Source: Thomasclavelia saccharogumia DSM 17460
GTDB lineage: Bacteria; Bacillota_I; Bacilli_A; Erysipelotrichales; Coprobacillaceae
Direction: 5' to 3'
Assembly: GCF_000686665.1 (NCBI RefSeq)
Contig: NZ_JMLH01000003.1
Coordinates: forward strand, 43,539 to 107,538
Length of the DNA: 64,000 nucleotides
The stretch's first letter is position 1. Each line of letters opens with the position of its first letter. Below are positions 33,038 through 42,162 of the stretch, in pieces. A program made the position numbers and the translations under genes. The notes below the pieces were generated by a model, which saw nothing but the letters and a program-made list of their open reading frames with translations, was not told where the DNA came from and searched no databases.

Positions 33038-34639
33038 TTATAATTTATTTTTCTTAACTTTATAACTTGGAACCCCTGGGCCCGCATCAATAATTGCTTG
33101 TGGGAAATGATCATAATTCTTAAAGTTTTCAACAAACATTTCTACTAATTTACGAGCTGTTTTATCATATTCACTTTTATGCAGCCAGGTTGAACTTGGA
33201 TCCAATAATTCTTGTGGAACCCCTGGACAAAACTTTGGAATATTTAAATTAAAGAATGAATCTGTTTCATAAGCCACATAGTCTAGATCACCATTCATCG
33301 CAGCATTGATCATTGCTCTTGTATATTTTAATGGAATTCGTTTTCCAATCCCGTAAGAGCCGCCTACCCAGCCTGTATTTACTAAAAATACACTTGCTCC
33401 AGATTTTTCTACGTGTTTTTGAAATTGTTTTGCATATAGTAAAGGATCCAATGGTAAAAATGGTTCCCCAAAACAAGTTGAAAATGTCGCTTGTGGTTCT
33501 GTGACACCATCTTCTGTCCCTGCTAATTTGCTTGTATATCCTGATACAAAGTGATATGTTGCTGAATTTGGATCTAATTTAGAAATTGGTGGTAAAACAC
33601 CAAAAGCATCAGCTGCCAAAAAGAAAATTGTTTTTGGCGGCTTCCCTACTCCACTTGGTTCAATGTTTGCAATAAATTGTAGTGGATACCCTACTCTTGT
33701 ATTTTCTGTAATCGAATCATCATTGAAATCAATAATGCGGGTGTCTTCAAATAACTGGACATTTTCAGCAACTGCCCCAAATCTAACTGCATCCCAAATT
33801 TCTGGCTCATTTTCTTTAGATAGATTAATACATTTTGCATAGCAGCCACCTTCAAAATTAAAAATACTTGTTTGCGACCAGCCATGCTCATCATCACCAA
33901 TTAATTTACGTCCCGGATCAGCAGATAAAGTGGTCTTTCCTGTTCCCGACAAACCAAAAAATAGAGCTGTGTTCCCATCGCGTCCAATATTAGCAGAACA
34001 ATGCATCGTAAAAATATTTTTTTGTGGTAGTACAAAATTCATGACACAAAATATACTTTTTTTAATTTCACCGGAATATCCTGTTCCCGCAATTAACACA
34101 ATATGTCGTTCGTAGTCGATCATAACGGCAACTTCACTATTTAACCCTATTTGCGGATCAACTTTACATTCTGGCGCTGCTAAAATCAAGTAATCTTCTT
34201 GAAAGTGTTGAAGTTCACGAGGCGTTGGTTTGATCAATAAATTTGAAATAAATAAATTTTGACTTGCTTTTTCATTGATAATTCTAAAAGCATATGAATA
34301 TTTAGGATTAGCTCCGGCATAGCCATCAAATATATAAATATCTTTATCTTTAAAATGTTCAATCATTTGTTGATATACTAAATCAAATTTTTCACGTGAT
34401 ACTGGTTTATTCACTTTTCCCCATGCAATCAAATCATGAACAGCTGGAGTATCGACAATATATTTATCATCTGGCGATCTTCCTGTACGCTTGCCAGTAT
34501 GAATGCATAATGCCCCAGCACGACTTAAACGTCCTTCCCCTTTTAACAAAGCTTTTTCTACTAATGATCCTGGGGGAATATTTCTAAAAATAGATCCTGT
34601 TGTGACAATACCATACTTTTCAATACCGTATGTCTCCAT
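33038..34639 (-). CDS. pckA: Phosphoenolpyruvate carboxykinase (ATP)
   Basis: A 533-aa ATP-type PEP carboxykinase. The P-loop is GLSGTGKTT (229-237), the substrate loop is HTGKRTGRSPDDKY (48-60), and LIGDDEHGW supplies metal-binding residues. It interconverts oxaloacetate + ATP with PEP + CO2; in anaerobic gut bacteria it often runs in the CO2-fixing, ATP-yielding direction. Length is usual (about 530 aa). AAAGGAGG precedes the ATG. Together with citrate synthase it implies an oxaloacetate-centred partial TCA metabolism. Monocistronic. Confidence 0.96.
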   Translation of the reverse strand: METYGIEKYGIVTTGSIFRNIPPGSLVEKALLKGEGRLSRAGALCIHTGKRTGRSPDDKYIVDTPAVHDLIAWGKVNKPVSREKFDLVYQQMIEHFKDKDIYIFDGYAGANPKYSYAFRIINEKASQNLFISNLLIKPTPRELQHFQEDYLILAAPECKVDPQIGLNSEVAVMIDYERHIVLIAGTGYSGEIKKSIFCVMNFVLPQKNIFTMHCSANIGRDGNTALFFGLSGTGKTTLSADPGRKLIGDDEHGWSQTSIFNFEGGCYAKCINLSKENEPEIWDAVRFGAVAENVQLFEDTRIIDFNDDSITENTRVGYPLQFIANIEPSGVGKPPKTIFFLAADAFGVLPPISKLDPNSATYHFVSGYTSKLAGTEDGVTEPQATFSTCFGEPFLPLDPLLYAKQFQKHVEKSGASVFLVNTGWVGGSYGIGKRIPLKYTRAMINAAMNGDLDYVAYETDSFFNLNIPKFCPGVPQELLDPSSTWLHKSEYDKTARKLVEMFVENFKNYDHFPQAIIDAGPGVPSYKVKKNKL

Positions 34640-34905
34640 ATAAAATACCTCCTTTTCTTTTTTTGCCTCCTAATAAATATCATACAAGGTAAATAGTAAA
34701 AAAACTAGTTATTTTAAATATTTTTTATATTTTATTAATAAAAAAATGTATGTAATTAATAATATATCTCTTACATACTTTAATATCTAAAATAATCAAA
34801 AGTTTCATATTGAATAATAAAAAACAGATATAACTTTAAATTTTATAATCTTTTAATTAAATATCCCGCTATTACATAAATGATCCAATTAATAAATATT
34901 CATAA

Positions 34906-35208
34906 CTAATCAAATAAAACAAATCCTAAATGATAAATTAACTCATGAAACATTTTCGTATTAAACCCATAACAAATACAATCAAAATATTCTCCATCCC
35001 AGTCATTATTTAATTTATCTAATAATGGCTGTACTTCATCTTCTAATAAATCACAAGTACAATAAAATTCACTATGATCTTTTAATCCTTGATATTGTCG
35101 GGCTGGTGAAATAGAAAATTTAGGATCAATATTCAATAATAATTGTTTGATCATCTCAATATCTTTATCTGCTTCACTTGCAATAATCACATGTAATCTA
35201 GCTAACAT
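34906..35208 (-). CDS. Hypothetical protein, 100 aa
   Basis: A small acidic soluble protein with a strand-helix-strand opening (LARLHVIIASEADKDIEMIK) and several aromatic-rich segments in its C-terminal half (EYFDCICYGFNTKMFHELIY). No known motif or signal. AGAAGAGGTG precedes the ATG. The 230-base gap upstream and 270-base gap downstream hold no other gene. Confidence 0.6.
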   Translation of the reverse strand: MLARLHVIIASEADKDIEMIKQLLLNIDPKFSISPARQYQGLKDHSEFYCTCDLLEDEVQPLLDKLNNDWDGEYFDCICYGFNTKMFHELIYHLGFVLFD

Positions 35209-35410
35209 TGTTTTTCACCTCTTCTTTATTTAATATTTTAATTAAAAGTAAACCACATTTGCAACTAATCTGATAATTCTTCTAATATAATATGTCTTGT
35301 TAAATAATATATTTTTATTATATAACATTAACGTTAATTTTAAAATTTCTATTTTCTTTGATCCATAAATCATATAGACACAGTCTAATTGTATCATCAA
35401 TATTAAGCAG

Positions 35411-35442
35411 AAAAAAACCAGCAGGAGATCCTACCGGTTATT
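35411..35442 (-). terminator. Terminator of the trigger-factor-like gene
   Basis: AACC-GTAGGA / TCCTGC-GGTT hairpin on the minus strand followed by seven Ts, overlapping the stop codon region. Confidence 0.8.
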
Positions 35443-36391
35443 CACTAACAATAGCACTTTCAATAATCAAACGACTTGCTTTAACACGATTAAAATCATG
35501 TTTTAAATTTTCACGTTCAACATGTTTTAATACTTCTTCTTTAGACATTTGATTATATGAAGCCAGCTTTTCAATTTGTTCTTCTAATTCTTCAACAGTT
35601 GTATCAATATTTTCGATTTTTATAATTTCATCAATGATGGCTTCAAAAATAGCTTGTTGCTTAGCTGATGGTTCAACTTGTTGACGAAATGCAGTTTCAT
35701 CCATATTCATCATTTGTAAATATTGTTCTAACTGCATCCCTTGTTGAGCTAATTGCATTGTAATATGTTGAAGCTGTTTTTCTAAAGCAATTTTTAATTC
35801 ATCATCAGCTATCTCAACATCACTATCAGCTAAAACTTTATCAAAAATGGCATTTTCTTTTTGTGATTGATATGCTTGATCATATTGTGCTTGAAGATTA
35901 ACCTTCATACTTTCATATAAATCAGCAACTGTTTTTAATTCTGGAACATTTAAAGAAGCAACAAATTCATCATTTAATTCAGCTTCTTTTTTAGTTTCAA
36001 TTTTATGAACTGTTACTTTAAATACAACATCAGCTCCTGCTAAATCCTGAGCGCCATAGTTTTTAGGGAAAGTAAGATTTAAATCTCTTGTTTCACCTTT
36101 TTTCATCCCAATCATTTGCTCTTCAAAGCCAGGAATGAATTGACCAGAACCAATTTCTAACTGATGACCTTTAGCACTACCACCTTCAAAAGCAACACCA
36201 TCTTTAAATCCTTCAAAATCGATTGTTGTAACATCGCCATTACTAACTTCACCATCTTTTTCTTCAAGAATTGAATTTTGCGCTACTAATGCTTTTATTT
36301 GATCATCAATTTCTTCTTGAGTAACAGTTTGTTTATTTACCGTTACTTCGACATTTTTGTATTGTCCTAATTTGTTTATTTTACTCATCAT
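35438..36391 (-). CDS. Trigger-factor-like chaperone lacking the ribosome-binding domain
   Basis: About 317 aa. It begins MMSKINKLGQYKNVEVTV, goes directly into an FKBP-type peptidyl-prolyl isomerase domain (about 45-140; FEGG...GSGQFIPGFEEQM, MKKGE), then the long helical C-terminal arms of trigger factor. A full trigger factor has about 430 aa and an N-terminal domain with the GFRxGKxP ribosome-docking signature; that domain is missing. The residues upstream of the ATG at 36391 belong to a longer reading without a ribosome site; AAAGGA stands just before 36391. It may be a ribosome-independent folding factor, and a full-length tig may exist elsewhere. Confidence 0.85.
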   Translation of the reverse strand: MMSKINKLGQYKNVEVTVNKQTVTQEEIDDQIKALVAQNSILEEKDGEVSNGDVTTIDFEGFKDGVAFEGGSAKGHQLEIGSGQFIPGFEEQMIGMKKGETRDLNLTFPKNYGAQDLAGADVVFKVTVHKIETKKEAELNDEFVASLNVPELKTVADLYESMKVNLQAQYDQAYQSQKENAIFDKVLADSDVEIADDELKIALEKQLQHITMQLAQQGMQLEQYLQMMNMDETAFRQQVEPSAKQQAIFEAIIDEIIKIENIDTTVEELEEQIEKLASYNQMSKEEVLKHVERENLKHDFNRVKASRLIIESAIVSE

Positions 36392-36476
36392 CTTTTTCCT
36401 TTCTGTTATGAGGTTCACTAATTGTAACATAACTATGTCTATTTAAGCAAGATTACTTAATGATCTGCGGCATTAT

Positions 36477-37037
36477 TTATTGATTTACTTTTTTCATTAC
36501 TTTGCATGGATTACCATAAGCAATACTATTAGCATCAATATCTTTAGTTACGACACTTCCCGCACCAATTACACAATTATCACCAATTGTAATTCCCGGT
36601 AAAATCACAACATTACCACCAAGCCAGACATTATTCCCAATAGTAATTGTAAGAGCCTGCTCTAACCCTTGATTTCTTATTTGAAAATCTAAAGGATGAT
36701 TTGCTGTATATAAGCCACATGAAGGACCAATAAAAACATTATCACCAATTATGATCTTACCACAATCCATAAAATAGCAATTACTATTAATAAAAACATT
36801 TTTACCTAATTTAATATTATTTCCATAATCACACATAAAAGGACTGATCAGTTCTAAATTATTAGGCTGATAGCCTAATAATTTAATCATCAAAGCCGCT
36901 CTTTTATCTTTTTCTCCAGGTCTTGTTTGATTAAGATCAAAACATATATCCTTAGCTTTAAGCCTTTGTTCAATTAAATATGCATCATTGCTAGCATCAT
37001 ACCATAAACCTTTTTTCATCTTTTCCTTTTCATTCAT
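36477..37037 (-). CDS. Sugar O-acetyltransferase (second copy)
   Basis: A 186-aa left-handed beta-helix acetyltransferase with a Mac domain (KMKKGLWYDASNDAYLIEQR) and hexapeptide repeats (IGNNVWLGGNVVILPGITIG). Same family as the 31.8-kb gene but clearly divergent, so not a recent duplication. Catalytic histidine in TANHPLDFQI. AGGGAG is spaced for the ATG at 37037. Probably modifies a free sugar or surface-sugar precursor with acetyl-CoA. Confidence 0.9.
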   Translation of the reverse strand: MNEKEKMKKGLWYDASNDAYLIEQRLKAKDICFDLNQTRPGEKDKRAALMIKLLGYQPNNLELISPFMCDYGNNIKLGKNVFINSNCYFMDCGKIIIGDNVFIGPSCGLYTANHPLDFQIRNQGLEQALTITIGNNVWLGGNVVILPGITIGDNCVIGAGSVVTKDIDANSIAYGNPCKVMKKVNQ

Positions 37038-37178
37038 AAACATTCTCCCTTGATTTTATAACTAATAAATTTAATTAATATTTGTAGTTTCCAAATAAAT
37101 AACTTCATAATTGCTTGTTTACAATTTTTGATCTTCAAATTATCACAAATATAACTTATCTGAATAAATAAAAGTGCG

Positions 37179-37441
37179 TCAATTTTGCAATAATTCGATG
37201 ATTCTATTTACTGTATCCTTTTTCAAATATCTGTCTACTTTTTTATACAAAACTCGATCTGTCTCAGCGATATTTTCTAAAATGTAGTCATTAGAAACGG
37301 GACTGTTAAAATTCAATAAATACACAAACCATCAATCCTGCATTCTGACTTTATTTCTATGTCTTTAAATCTTATTTTGCTGATTTTGATAATTAAATAG
37401 ATAATAATTATCAATAATATTATTAAAAGTAACGCCATCAT
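37179..37441 (-). pseudogene. Small membrane-anchored protein gene, frameshifted
   Basis: A good start (AGGTGG five bases before an ATG at 37441-37439) opens a hydrophobic anchor (MMALLLIILLIIIIYLIIK), then KIRFKDIEIKSECRIDGLCIY and a TGA near 37313. From the same point the -1 frame continues with coding-quality sequence NFNSPVSNDYILENIAETDR to the stop at 37179. A single-base indel explains both halves. A standard slippery heptamer is not present, so this looks like a pseudogene (or sequencing error) rather than programmed frameshifting. Family unknown. Confidence 0.6.
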
Positions 37442-37509
37442 TTTTACCACCTGGTTTTAATAATCAATAATTAGATTTCATATCTAAATTATATCTATAC
37501 TTATACAAC

Positions 37510-37537
37510 AAAACAAGCATCAAAGATGCTTGTTTAT
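37510..37537 (-). terminator. Terminator of the 37.5-kb lipoprotein
   Basis: AAACAAGCATC / GATGCTTGTTT hairpin; on the minus strand it follows the stop codon and leads into a short T run. Confidence 0.75.
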
Positions 37538-38547
37538 TAATAATCTGAATAACTTTTATTTGTGGTTTTTAAAATATCAGTTGCATTTGTACCTTGATTT
37601 TGAACATCATCAATAATTTCTTGATCAGTTAATGATTGAAGATAAACATAAGCTGTATCACCACTAAAATATACAGCATAATTAACATCAGGGTCATTTT
37701 TTTGGATAATATTATAACAATCTGCGATTCCTCGCTTTTCAAATGTAACTGTTGCATTTGACTCATACTCTTTTTTTTCAACATTATAAATACCAAATTC
37801 AGCTGATGAAAAATCTTTGTTTAATTTTAAAAATGTTATTAAAGAAAAGCCTCTAGCATTAATATATGCTTCTGAATAATAATCAGTTGTTGTTGATGTT
37901 TCTTCATCAATGTTATCTAAGTCGGGAACATCAAGATTTTTTGCTAATTCTGGTAAATTAACAAAATCATATTCATCATAATTGAGATTAAATTCTTGTT
38001 GAAAATCATTGATCAAAGTAAGATATGCATTTAGTGCTTCTTTCAACAAAGGAACATTATCATAGGTTATTTTATTATCATTTCCGATCTTAAATTTTCC
38101 ATTTGCTTCTTTACCATCATGATAATTTTCATTTTGATACTCTTCATAGCTATAAATGATTTTATATTCATGATATGATTCATCAGTTGACTCAATTGTC
38201 ACTGTTTGGTCATAACGATTATTATTGTCTGTTTCACTTTTTTTGTAAATATATGAAATTGTTTTTGTATCATTTTGATTTTGTAAAGAAAACATCGTTG
38301 TTTTAGTTACGTTTTTCTCTTCAAAAATCTCACGAATTGTTAAAGATCGATGTTCTTTGTCTTCAATCTGAGACTTATCTTGAACGCCAATTTGCCAATT
38401 TCCTTCATCATAACTATTATTTTCTAACTTATCTTCTAAAACATTAATAGTCGCAGCCCAAAAATCATTATTTTTTTCTGCACTATTACCGCATCCTGTA
38501 ATACCTAATATGATCATAGTCATTAAAACTAATTTTTTTATTTTCAT
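37537..38547 (-). CDS. Lipoprotein, unknown function
   Basis: A 336-aa secreted protein with a lipobox ITGC (cysteine at about residue 19). The mature part is hydrophilic and rich in Asp/Glu/Asn with repeated strand-like segments (NRYDQTVTIESTDESYHEYK, YAVYFSGDTAYVYLQSL). No enzyme motif. CAGGAGG precedes the ATG. Stands alone with its own terminator. A beta-rich extracellular binding role is only a guess. Confidence 0.78.
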   Translation of the reverse strand: MKIKKLVLMTMIILGITGCGNSAEKNNDFWAATINVLEDKLENNSYDEGNWQIGVQDKSQIEDKEHRSLTIREIFEEKNVTKTTMFSLQNQNDTKTISYIYKKSETDNNNRYDQTVTIESTDESYHEYKIIYSYEEYQNENYHDGKEANGKFKIGNDNKITYDNVPLLKEALNAYLTLINDFQQEFNLNYDEYDFVNLPELAKNLDVPDLDNIDEETSTTTDYYSEAYINARGFSLITFLKLNKDFSSAEFGIYNVEKKEYESNATVTFEKRGIADCYNIIQKNDPDVNYAVYFSGDTAYVYLQSLTDQEIIDDVQNQGTNATDILKTTNKSYSDY

Positions 38548-38612
38548 AATACCTAAATACCTCCTGCATATATTATAGCTAGATATTATGAAATTAACAA
38601 GTTTGTGAAATT

Positions 38613-39551
38613 TTAATCAACATAGCTGATAATGATTCTTGTTTTCCCTTTAAATGTTATTTTAGAACAATCGGCAGGGATCAAAATATTTTCTGTAAAA
38701 CCAAAATCTATAATTTGATCTTTATAAATTATATGGCAATCATTTAAAACATTCGTTAAACAGTAAAAAGTATCTCCATTAGGATAAAGTGTATATTTAT
38801 CATTTATATCAATCAACTTTATTGTAAATTCTTTCCTTTGATATACTGTTGTTTCCTGCTGTATTTTAAAAGGATAAGAAAATTTTTGCCCTTTTTTTGA
38901 AAAATCAACCACATCAAAACATTTATCTAAATGAAGTTCTCTTTCATTACCACTGGCATCTTTGCGATGAAAGTCGTAAAAGCGATATGTTACATCACTA
39001 TTTTGACTAATTTCTAATCCTAACAATCCACTTCCAAAAGCATGCAGCTGTCCTGATTCAATACAAATAAAATCGCCTTCATTCATCTCAATTCTATCAA
39101 CATAATCTTCAATCTTTTCATCTTTGATTGCTTGTTTAATAACTTGAATATCATCAGTAGTTGTTCCTGCAATTAAATTACTTTTAGGATCTGCTTTTAA
39201 AATATACCACGCCTCGACTTTTCCTTCATCGTTTTCATATTTATGAGCATAGTCATCATTTGGATGTACTTGAATTGACAAAGAGTCTCGAGCATCCAAA
39301 AAAGAAATTCTTAACATCTGATTTCTTTTCTTTTTTCCTAAAATTTGTTTAGGATATAAGTCTAATAAAGTTGATAGTGTCTGTCCTTTATATTTACCAT
39401 TGGCAATACAGTTATCAGCATGAGGATGAGCACTGATTTCCCAGCTTGAGCCGATTATTTCATCTCTACCGCGAATCTTAGCAAATTTCGTATTCCCCCA
39501 TACAGTTTCTACATAAATGGGTTCGAATTTAAACGGATACATGTTCTTCAT
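38613..39551 (-). CDS. manA: Mannose-6-phosphate isomerase, type I
   Basis: A 312-aa cupin-fold zinc enzyme that interconverts mannose-6-P and fructose-6-P. Zinc-binding residues are in QVHPNDDYAH and in CIESGQLHAFGSG, with the EISQNSDVTYRFYDF segment typical of the short Firmicute form. It overlaps the end of deoC by 23 bases; the ATG at 39551 is preceded by AAAGGA lying within deoC, so translation is probably coupled. With nanE and the reductase nearby it suggests catabolism of an amino or deoxy sugar. Confidence 0.93.
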   Translation of the reverse strand: MKNMYPFKFEPIYVETVWGNTKFAKIRGRDEIIGSSWEISAHPHADNCIANGKYKGQTLSTLLDLYPKQILGKKKRNQMLRISFLDARDSLSIQVHPNDDYAHKYENDEGKVEAWYILKADPKSNLIAGTTTDDIQVIKQAIKDEKIEDYVDRIEMNEGDFICIESGQLHAFGSGLLGLEISQNSDVTYRFYDFHRKDASGNERELHLDKCFDVVDFSKKGQKFSYPFKIQQETTVYQRKEFTIKLIDINDKYTLYPNGDTFYCLTNVLNDCHIIYKDQIIDFGFTENILIPADCSKITFKGKTRIIISYVD

Positions 39552-40224
39552 CAAATCCTTTCAAAATTGCAAATGATGCACTTGTTCCAATTCTAGTAGC
39601 CCCGGCTTCGATCATCTTTTTACAAGTTGCCCAATCTCTAATACCCCCAGCTGCTTTAACTTGAACTTCATCACCAACTACTTCTTTCATTAATTTGACA
39701 TCCTCAACTAAAGCACCGCCAGTTCCAAAACCAGTACTAGTTTTTATAAAATCTGGTTTTACTATTTTTGCAATTTCAGCTAATTTCTTTATTTCTTCTT
39801 TTTCTAAATAACAATTTTCAAAAATTACTTTTGATAAGACATGATGTTCTTTACAAAGAGTTACGATACTTTTCATTTCTTCTTGGATGTAATCCCAATC
39901 TTTCATTTTTACTTTTCCGATATTTACTACATAATCAATTTCATCAGCGCCATCTATGATTGCTTTTTTGGTTTCAGCCAACTTTATTTCTAAAGGCGTT
40001 TGTCCTAAAGGAAATGAAATTGCGGCTCCAACATGAACTGATGAATCTTTTAACTGTTCTTTACAAAAGCTCACTGGCGCACTATTGATGGCTACCATGG
40101 CGGCATTGATTTCTTTTGCTTCTTTACATAACTTAATAAAATCTTCTTTTGTTGCATAAGGTTTTAAAAAAGTATGATCAAACATTCTAGCTAATTGTTC
40201 TCTTGTTAAAGTTTCTGTTTCCAT
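39529..40224 (-). CDS. deoC: Deoxyribose-phosphate aldolase
   Basis: A 231-aa class I aldolase that cleaves 2-deoxyribose-5-phosphate to glyceraldehyde-3-P and acetaldehyde. The Schiff-base lysine is in DFIKTSTGFG, and the proton-relay lysine in VQVKAAGGIRD. Length is normal (220-260 aa). Unusually it is not with deoB/pdp nucleoside genes but between manA and an RmlD-like reductase. There is no good ribosome site before the ATG; a 9-4-9 hairpin sits just upstream instead. Confidence 0.94.
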   Translation of the reverse strand: METETLTREQLARMFDHTFLKPYATKEDFIKLCKEAKEINAAMVAINSAPVSFCKEQLKDSSVHVGAAISFPLGQTPLEIKLAETKKAIIDGADEIDYVVNIGKVKMKDWDYIQEEMKSIVTLCKEHHVLSKVIFENCYLEKEEIKKLAEIAKIVKPDFIKTSTGFGTGGALVEDVKLMKEVVGDEVQVKAAGGIRDWATCKKMIEAGATRIGTSASFAILKGFDEEHVSV

Positions 40225-40236
40225 TTTTACTTAGTT

Positions 40237-40258
40237 AACTTAGAAACTGTTCTAAGTT
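40237..40258. repeat. Inverted repeat ahead of deoC
   Basis: AACTTAGAA (40237-40245) and TTCTAAGTT (40250-40258) are exact complements around a four-base loop, in the 52-base gap between the RmlD-like gene and deoC. It may be an operator or an mRNA stability or processing hairpin; no T run follows, so it is probably not a terminator. Confidence 0.6.
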
Positions 40259-40276
40259 ATATTCCTTTCAATATTT

Positions 40277-41149
40277 TTATTTAATGATTCCAAATTCCAA
40301 TAAACAATTTTTAATTGCTTCTTTAGTCGGCATAAAAATTAAGCCAGCCTGAGTTGCTTTAGTCGTATCTAAGCGTAAATCACGGGGATCATCTTTGGTA
40401 TAGTGACTATCATCACTAATTAATCTATCTTCAATGATCTGCTGGTCGACACCTAATAACTCCATAATATATTTTACTACATCATAACGACCTAAATCAT
40501 TGATCGATCCAAAATGATATATTCCATAAGGTGCAGAAAATAATTTTTCTAAATTAATACATATTTCTTTAACATCACTCATTCCTCGATATTCATAATG
40601 AGTAGTTGTTATCGTTTTACCAGCAAGTAAACTTTGGATCGTATCCCATAAAATATTACTTCCTAAAGCACAATCTCTTTCCGGTAAGCCAAATAGCCAT
40701 GTAAAACGGACGATCCAATATTCTTGGAGAATATCAGGTAATCTATTTTCTACTTCTAACTTATTTTCTCCATAAACAGTATTTGGACATGGCTCACTTT
40801 CTTCACTATATGGTCCAGCTTCTTTTGAACCATTAAAAACTTGTTCAGTAGAAATAAAAACTAATTTTGCATTGATTTTTTTACATGCTTTAGCTACATT
40901 TATTGCCCCATCAACATTAACCGCTCTAGCTCTTTGAGGATGTTCAATACAGTACTGCTGATCAGGAATCGCTGCGGCATGGATAACATAATCAGGTCTT
41001 TCCTTTAATAAATACTCGTTGACTATCTTTTCGTCTGTTACGTCTAATTCTTTAGAACCAGGCGTTAAAACCTGATACTTATTCTCCCACATTTTTAAAA
41101 AGCGGGAACCAAAAAAACCTTTTCCACCAGTTATAATAATTTTTTTCAT
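40277..41149 (-). CDS. RmlD-like NAD(P)-dependent sugar reductase/epimerase (SDR family)
   Basis: A 290-aa extended short-chain dehydrogenase. The nucleotide loop is TGGKGFFGSRF, and the catalytic YxxxK is in NTVYGENKLEVE, with STEQVFNG upstream. The pattern is that of dTDP-4-dehydrorhamnose reductases, but no other dTDP-rhamnose gene is near; placed with deoC, manA and nanE, it may act in a catabolic route. A perfect 24-bp palindrome at 41164-41187 in its leader suggests control by the GntR regulator encoded next door. AAAGGAG precedes the ATG. Confidence 0.85.
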   Translation of the reverse strand: MKKIIITGGKGFFGSRFLKMWENKYQVLTPGSKELDVTDEKIVNEYLLKERPDYVIHAAAIPDQQYCIEHPQRARAVNVDGAINVAKACKKINAKLVFISTEQVFNGSKEAGPYSEESEPCPNTVYGENKLEVENRLPDILQEYWIVRFTWLFGLPERDCALGSNILWDTIQSLLAGKTITTTHYEYRGMSDVKEICINLEKLFSAPYGIYHFGSINDLGRYDVVKYIMELLGVDQQIIEDRLISDDSHYTKDDPRDLRLDTTKATQAGLIFMPTKEAIKNCLLEFGIIK

Positions 41150-41163
41150 TTTCTTACTCCTTT

Positions 41164-41187
41164 GTTATATTGTAATTACAATATAAC
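41164..41187. promoter_or_regulatory. GntR operator ahead of the RmlD-like gene
   Basis: A perfect 24-base palindrome centred on TTGTAATTACAA, 15 bases upstream of the gene's start. ATTGTNATTACAAT recurs at 42000-42013 in front of the GntR gene, so both are probable binding sites of that HutC-type regulator. Confidence 0.75.
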
Positions 41188-41241
41188 ATTAGTTTTTAAT
41201 AAAATCAATAATTTAAAAAAAATCTATCTTCAAGATAGATT

Positions 41242-41985
41242 CTAATCATTCAATCTTAGCTCAATTTGAAACTGTGCAATCGCCCCATTATATCTTGCAA
41301 TTGAATACTCAACTGGTTCTTCATTTTTATCTTTTCCAATTGTTTGACTATATAAAATTGGTTCTTTTGTCTCTATTTCTAAATAATCAGCAACTTCTTT
41401 ACTGCACTGGCTGGCTTTAATTATTCTTTTTACACTTTCTACAGGTCGTCCTATTTTTTTCATTGATTCATACAAAGATTCTTTTTCTAAATCATATGAA
41501 AATAAACTTTGATAACTATCATATGGTAAATAAGTATCAATATAAACTAGCGGCACATTATCGCTATAACGTAATCTTGTTAAATGAATCAGTTTATTAG
41601 CATTTAATATTTCACGGGCTTTTTGATCTTTAGTGATTTCAAACTGTAAAACTTTAGTCTTAACTTCCATGTCTTCAGCACTTAACTCATTATAATAATT
41701 TGTTAATTCCGATAAAAATTTACTAAGAACTTTAGGCTTGGTTACTACTGTTCCTTTTGATCTTTTTCTTTGGATATAGCCTTTAGTTGATAACTCTTTA
41801 TATGCCTGACGAATCGTTGGTCTACTTATTTTAAGAATTTTTACGAGTTCATCTTCTGGAGGTAAACGATCGCCTTCTACCAGTTTATTTTCTTTAATTA
41901 ATTGTTCAATATAAGTATATAATTGATAATATAAAGGAATTGCTGAATTTTTATCAATGATATTACTTTGAAATAAATCATCCAT
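41242..41985 (-). CDS. GntR family (HutC subfamily) transcriptional regulator with UTRA domain
   Basis: A 247-aa regulator: N-terminal winged helix (about 12-80; LPPEDELVKILKISRPTIRQ, with TKGYIQRKRSKGTVV as wing) and a C-terminal UTRA ligand-binding domain (about 95-240; LTRLRYSDNVPLVYIDTYLP). UTRA domains sense small effectors, often sugar phosphates. AGGAGG precedes the ATG. It probably represses itself and the RmlD-deoC-manA group through the palindromes at 42000 and 41164. Confidence 0.92.
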   Translation of the reverse strand: MDDLFQSNIIDKNSAIPLYYQLYTYIEQLIKENKLVEGDRLPPEDELVKILKISRPTIRQAYKELSTKGYIQRKRSKGTVVTKPKVLSKFLSELTNYYNELSAEDMEVKTKVLQFEITKDQKAREILNANKLIHLTRLRYSDNVPLVYIDTYLPYDSYQSLFSYDLEKESLYESMKKIGRPVESVKRIIKASQCSKEVADYLEIETKEPILYSQTIGKDKNEEPVEYSIARYNGAIAQFQIELRLND

Positions 41986-41999
41986 CTTATTTACCTCCT

Positions 42000-42013
42000 A
42001 TTGTTATTACAAT
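42000..42013. promoter_or_regulatory. Second GntR half-palindrome, autoregulatory
   Basis: ATTGTTATTACAAT differs at one position from the centre of the 41164-41187 palindrome. It lies about 15 bases upstream of the GntR start, overlapping the leader. Confidence 0.55.
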
Positions 42014-42114
42014 TTTACTATATTTTTAATGATTAAACAAACTTAATTTATTAATATTATTAAATTATTATGATGCTATTGCAATATTTCTATAAAATCA
42101 TTTTTACCATAATA

Positions 42115-42150
42115 AAAATGTAACAGCCAAATTAGCTATTACATTTTGTA
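42115..42150 (-). terminator. Terminator of nanE
   Basis: AATGTAA-AGC / GCT-TTACATT hairpin with one internal mismatch on the minus strand, followed by TTTTTATT. Confidence 0.65.
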
Positions 42151-42162
42151 AAAATAATCTAA

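Noticed and set aside
33288..33900. Additional frames within pckA on both strands
   Set aside because: All lie inside a complete, motif-rich PEP carboxykinase and lack start signals.
37300..37325. Programmed -1 frameshift in the small membrane gene
   Set aside because: No standard X-XXY-YYZ slippery heptamer stands at the frame switch; an indel is simpler.
40237..40258. Terminator between the RmlD-like gene and deoC
   Set aside because: The stem is strong, but no T run follows on the transcribed strand; it is listed as an inverted repeat instead.
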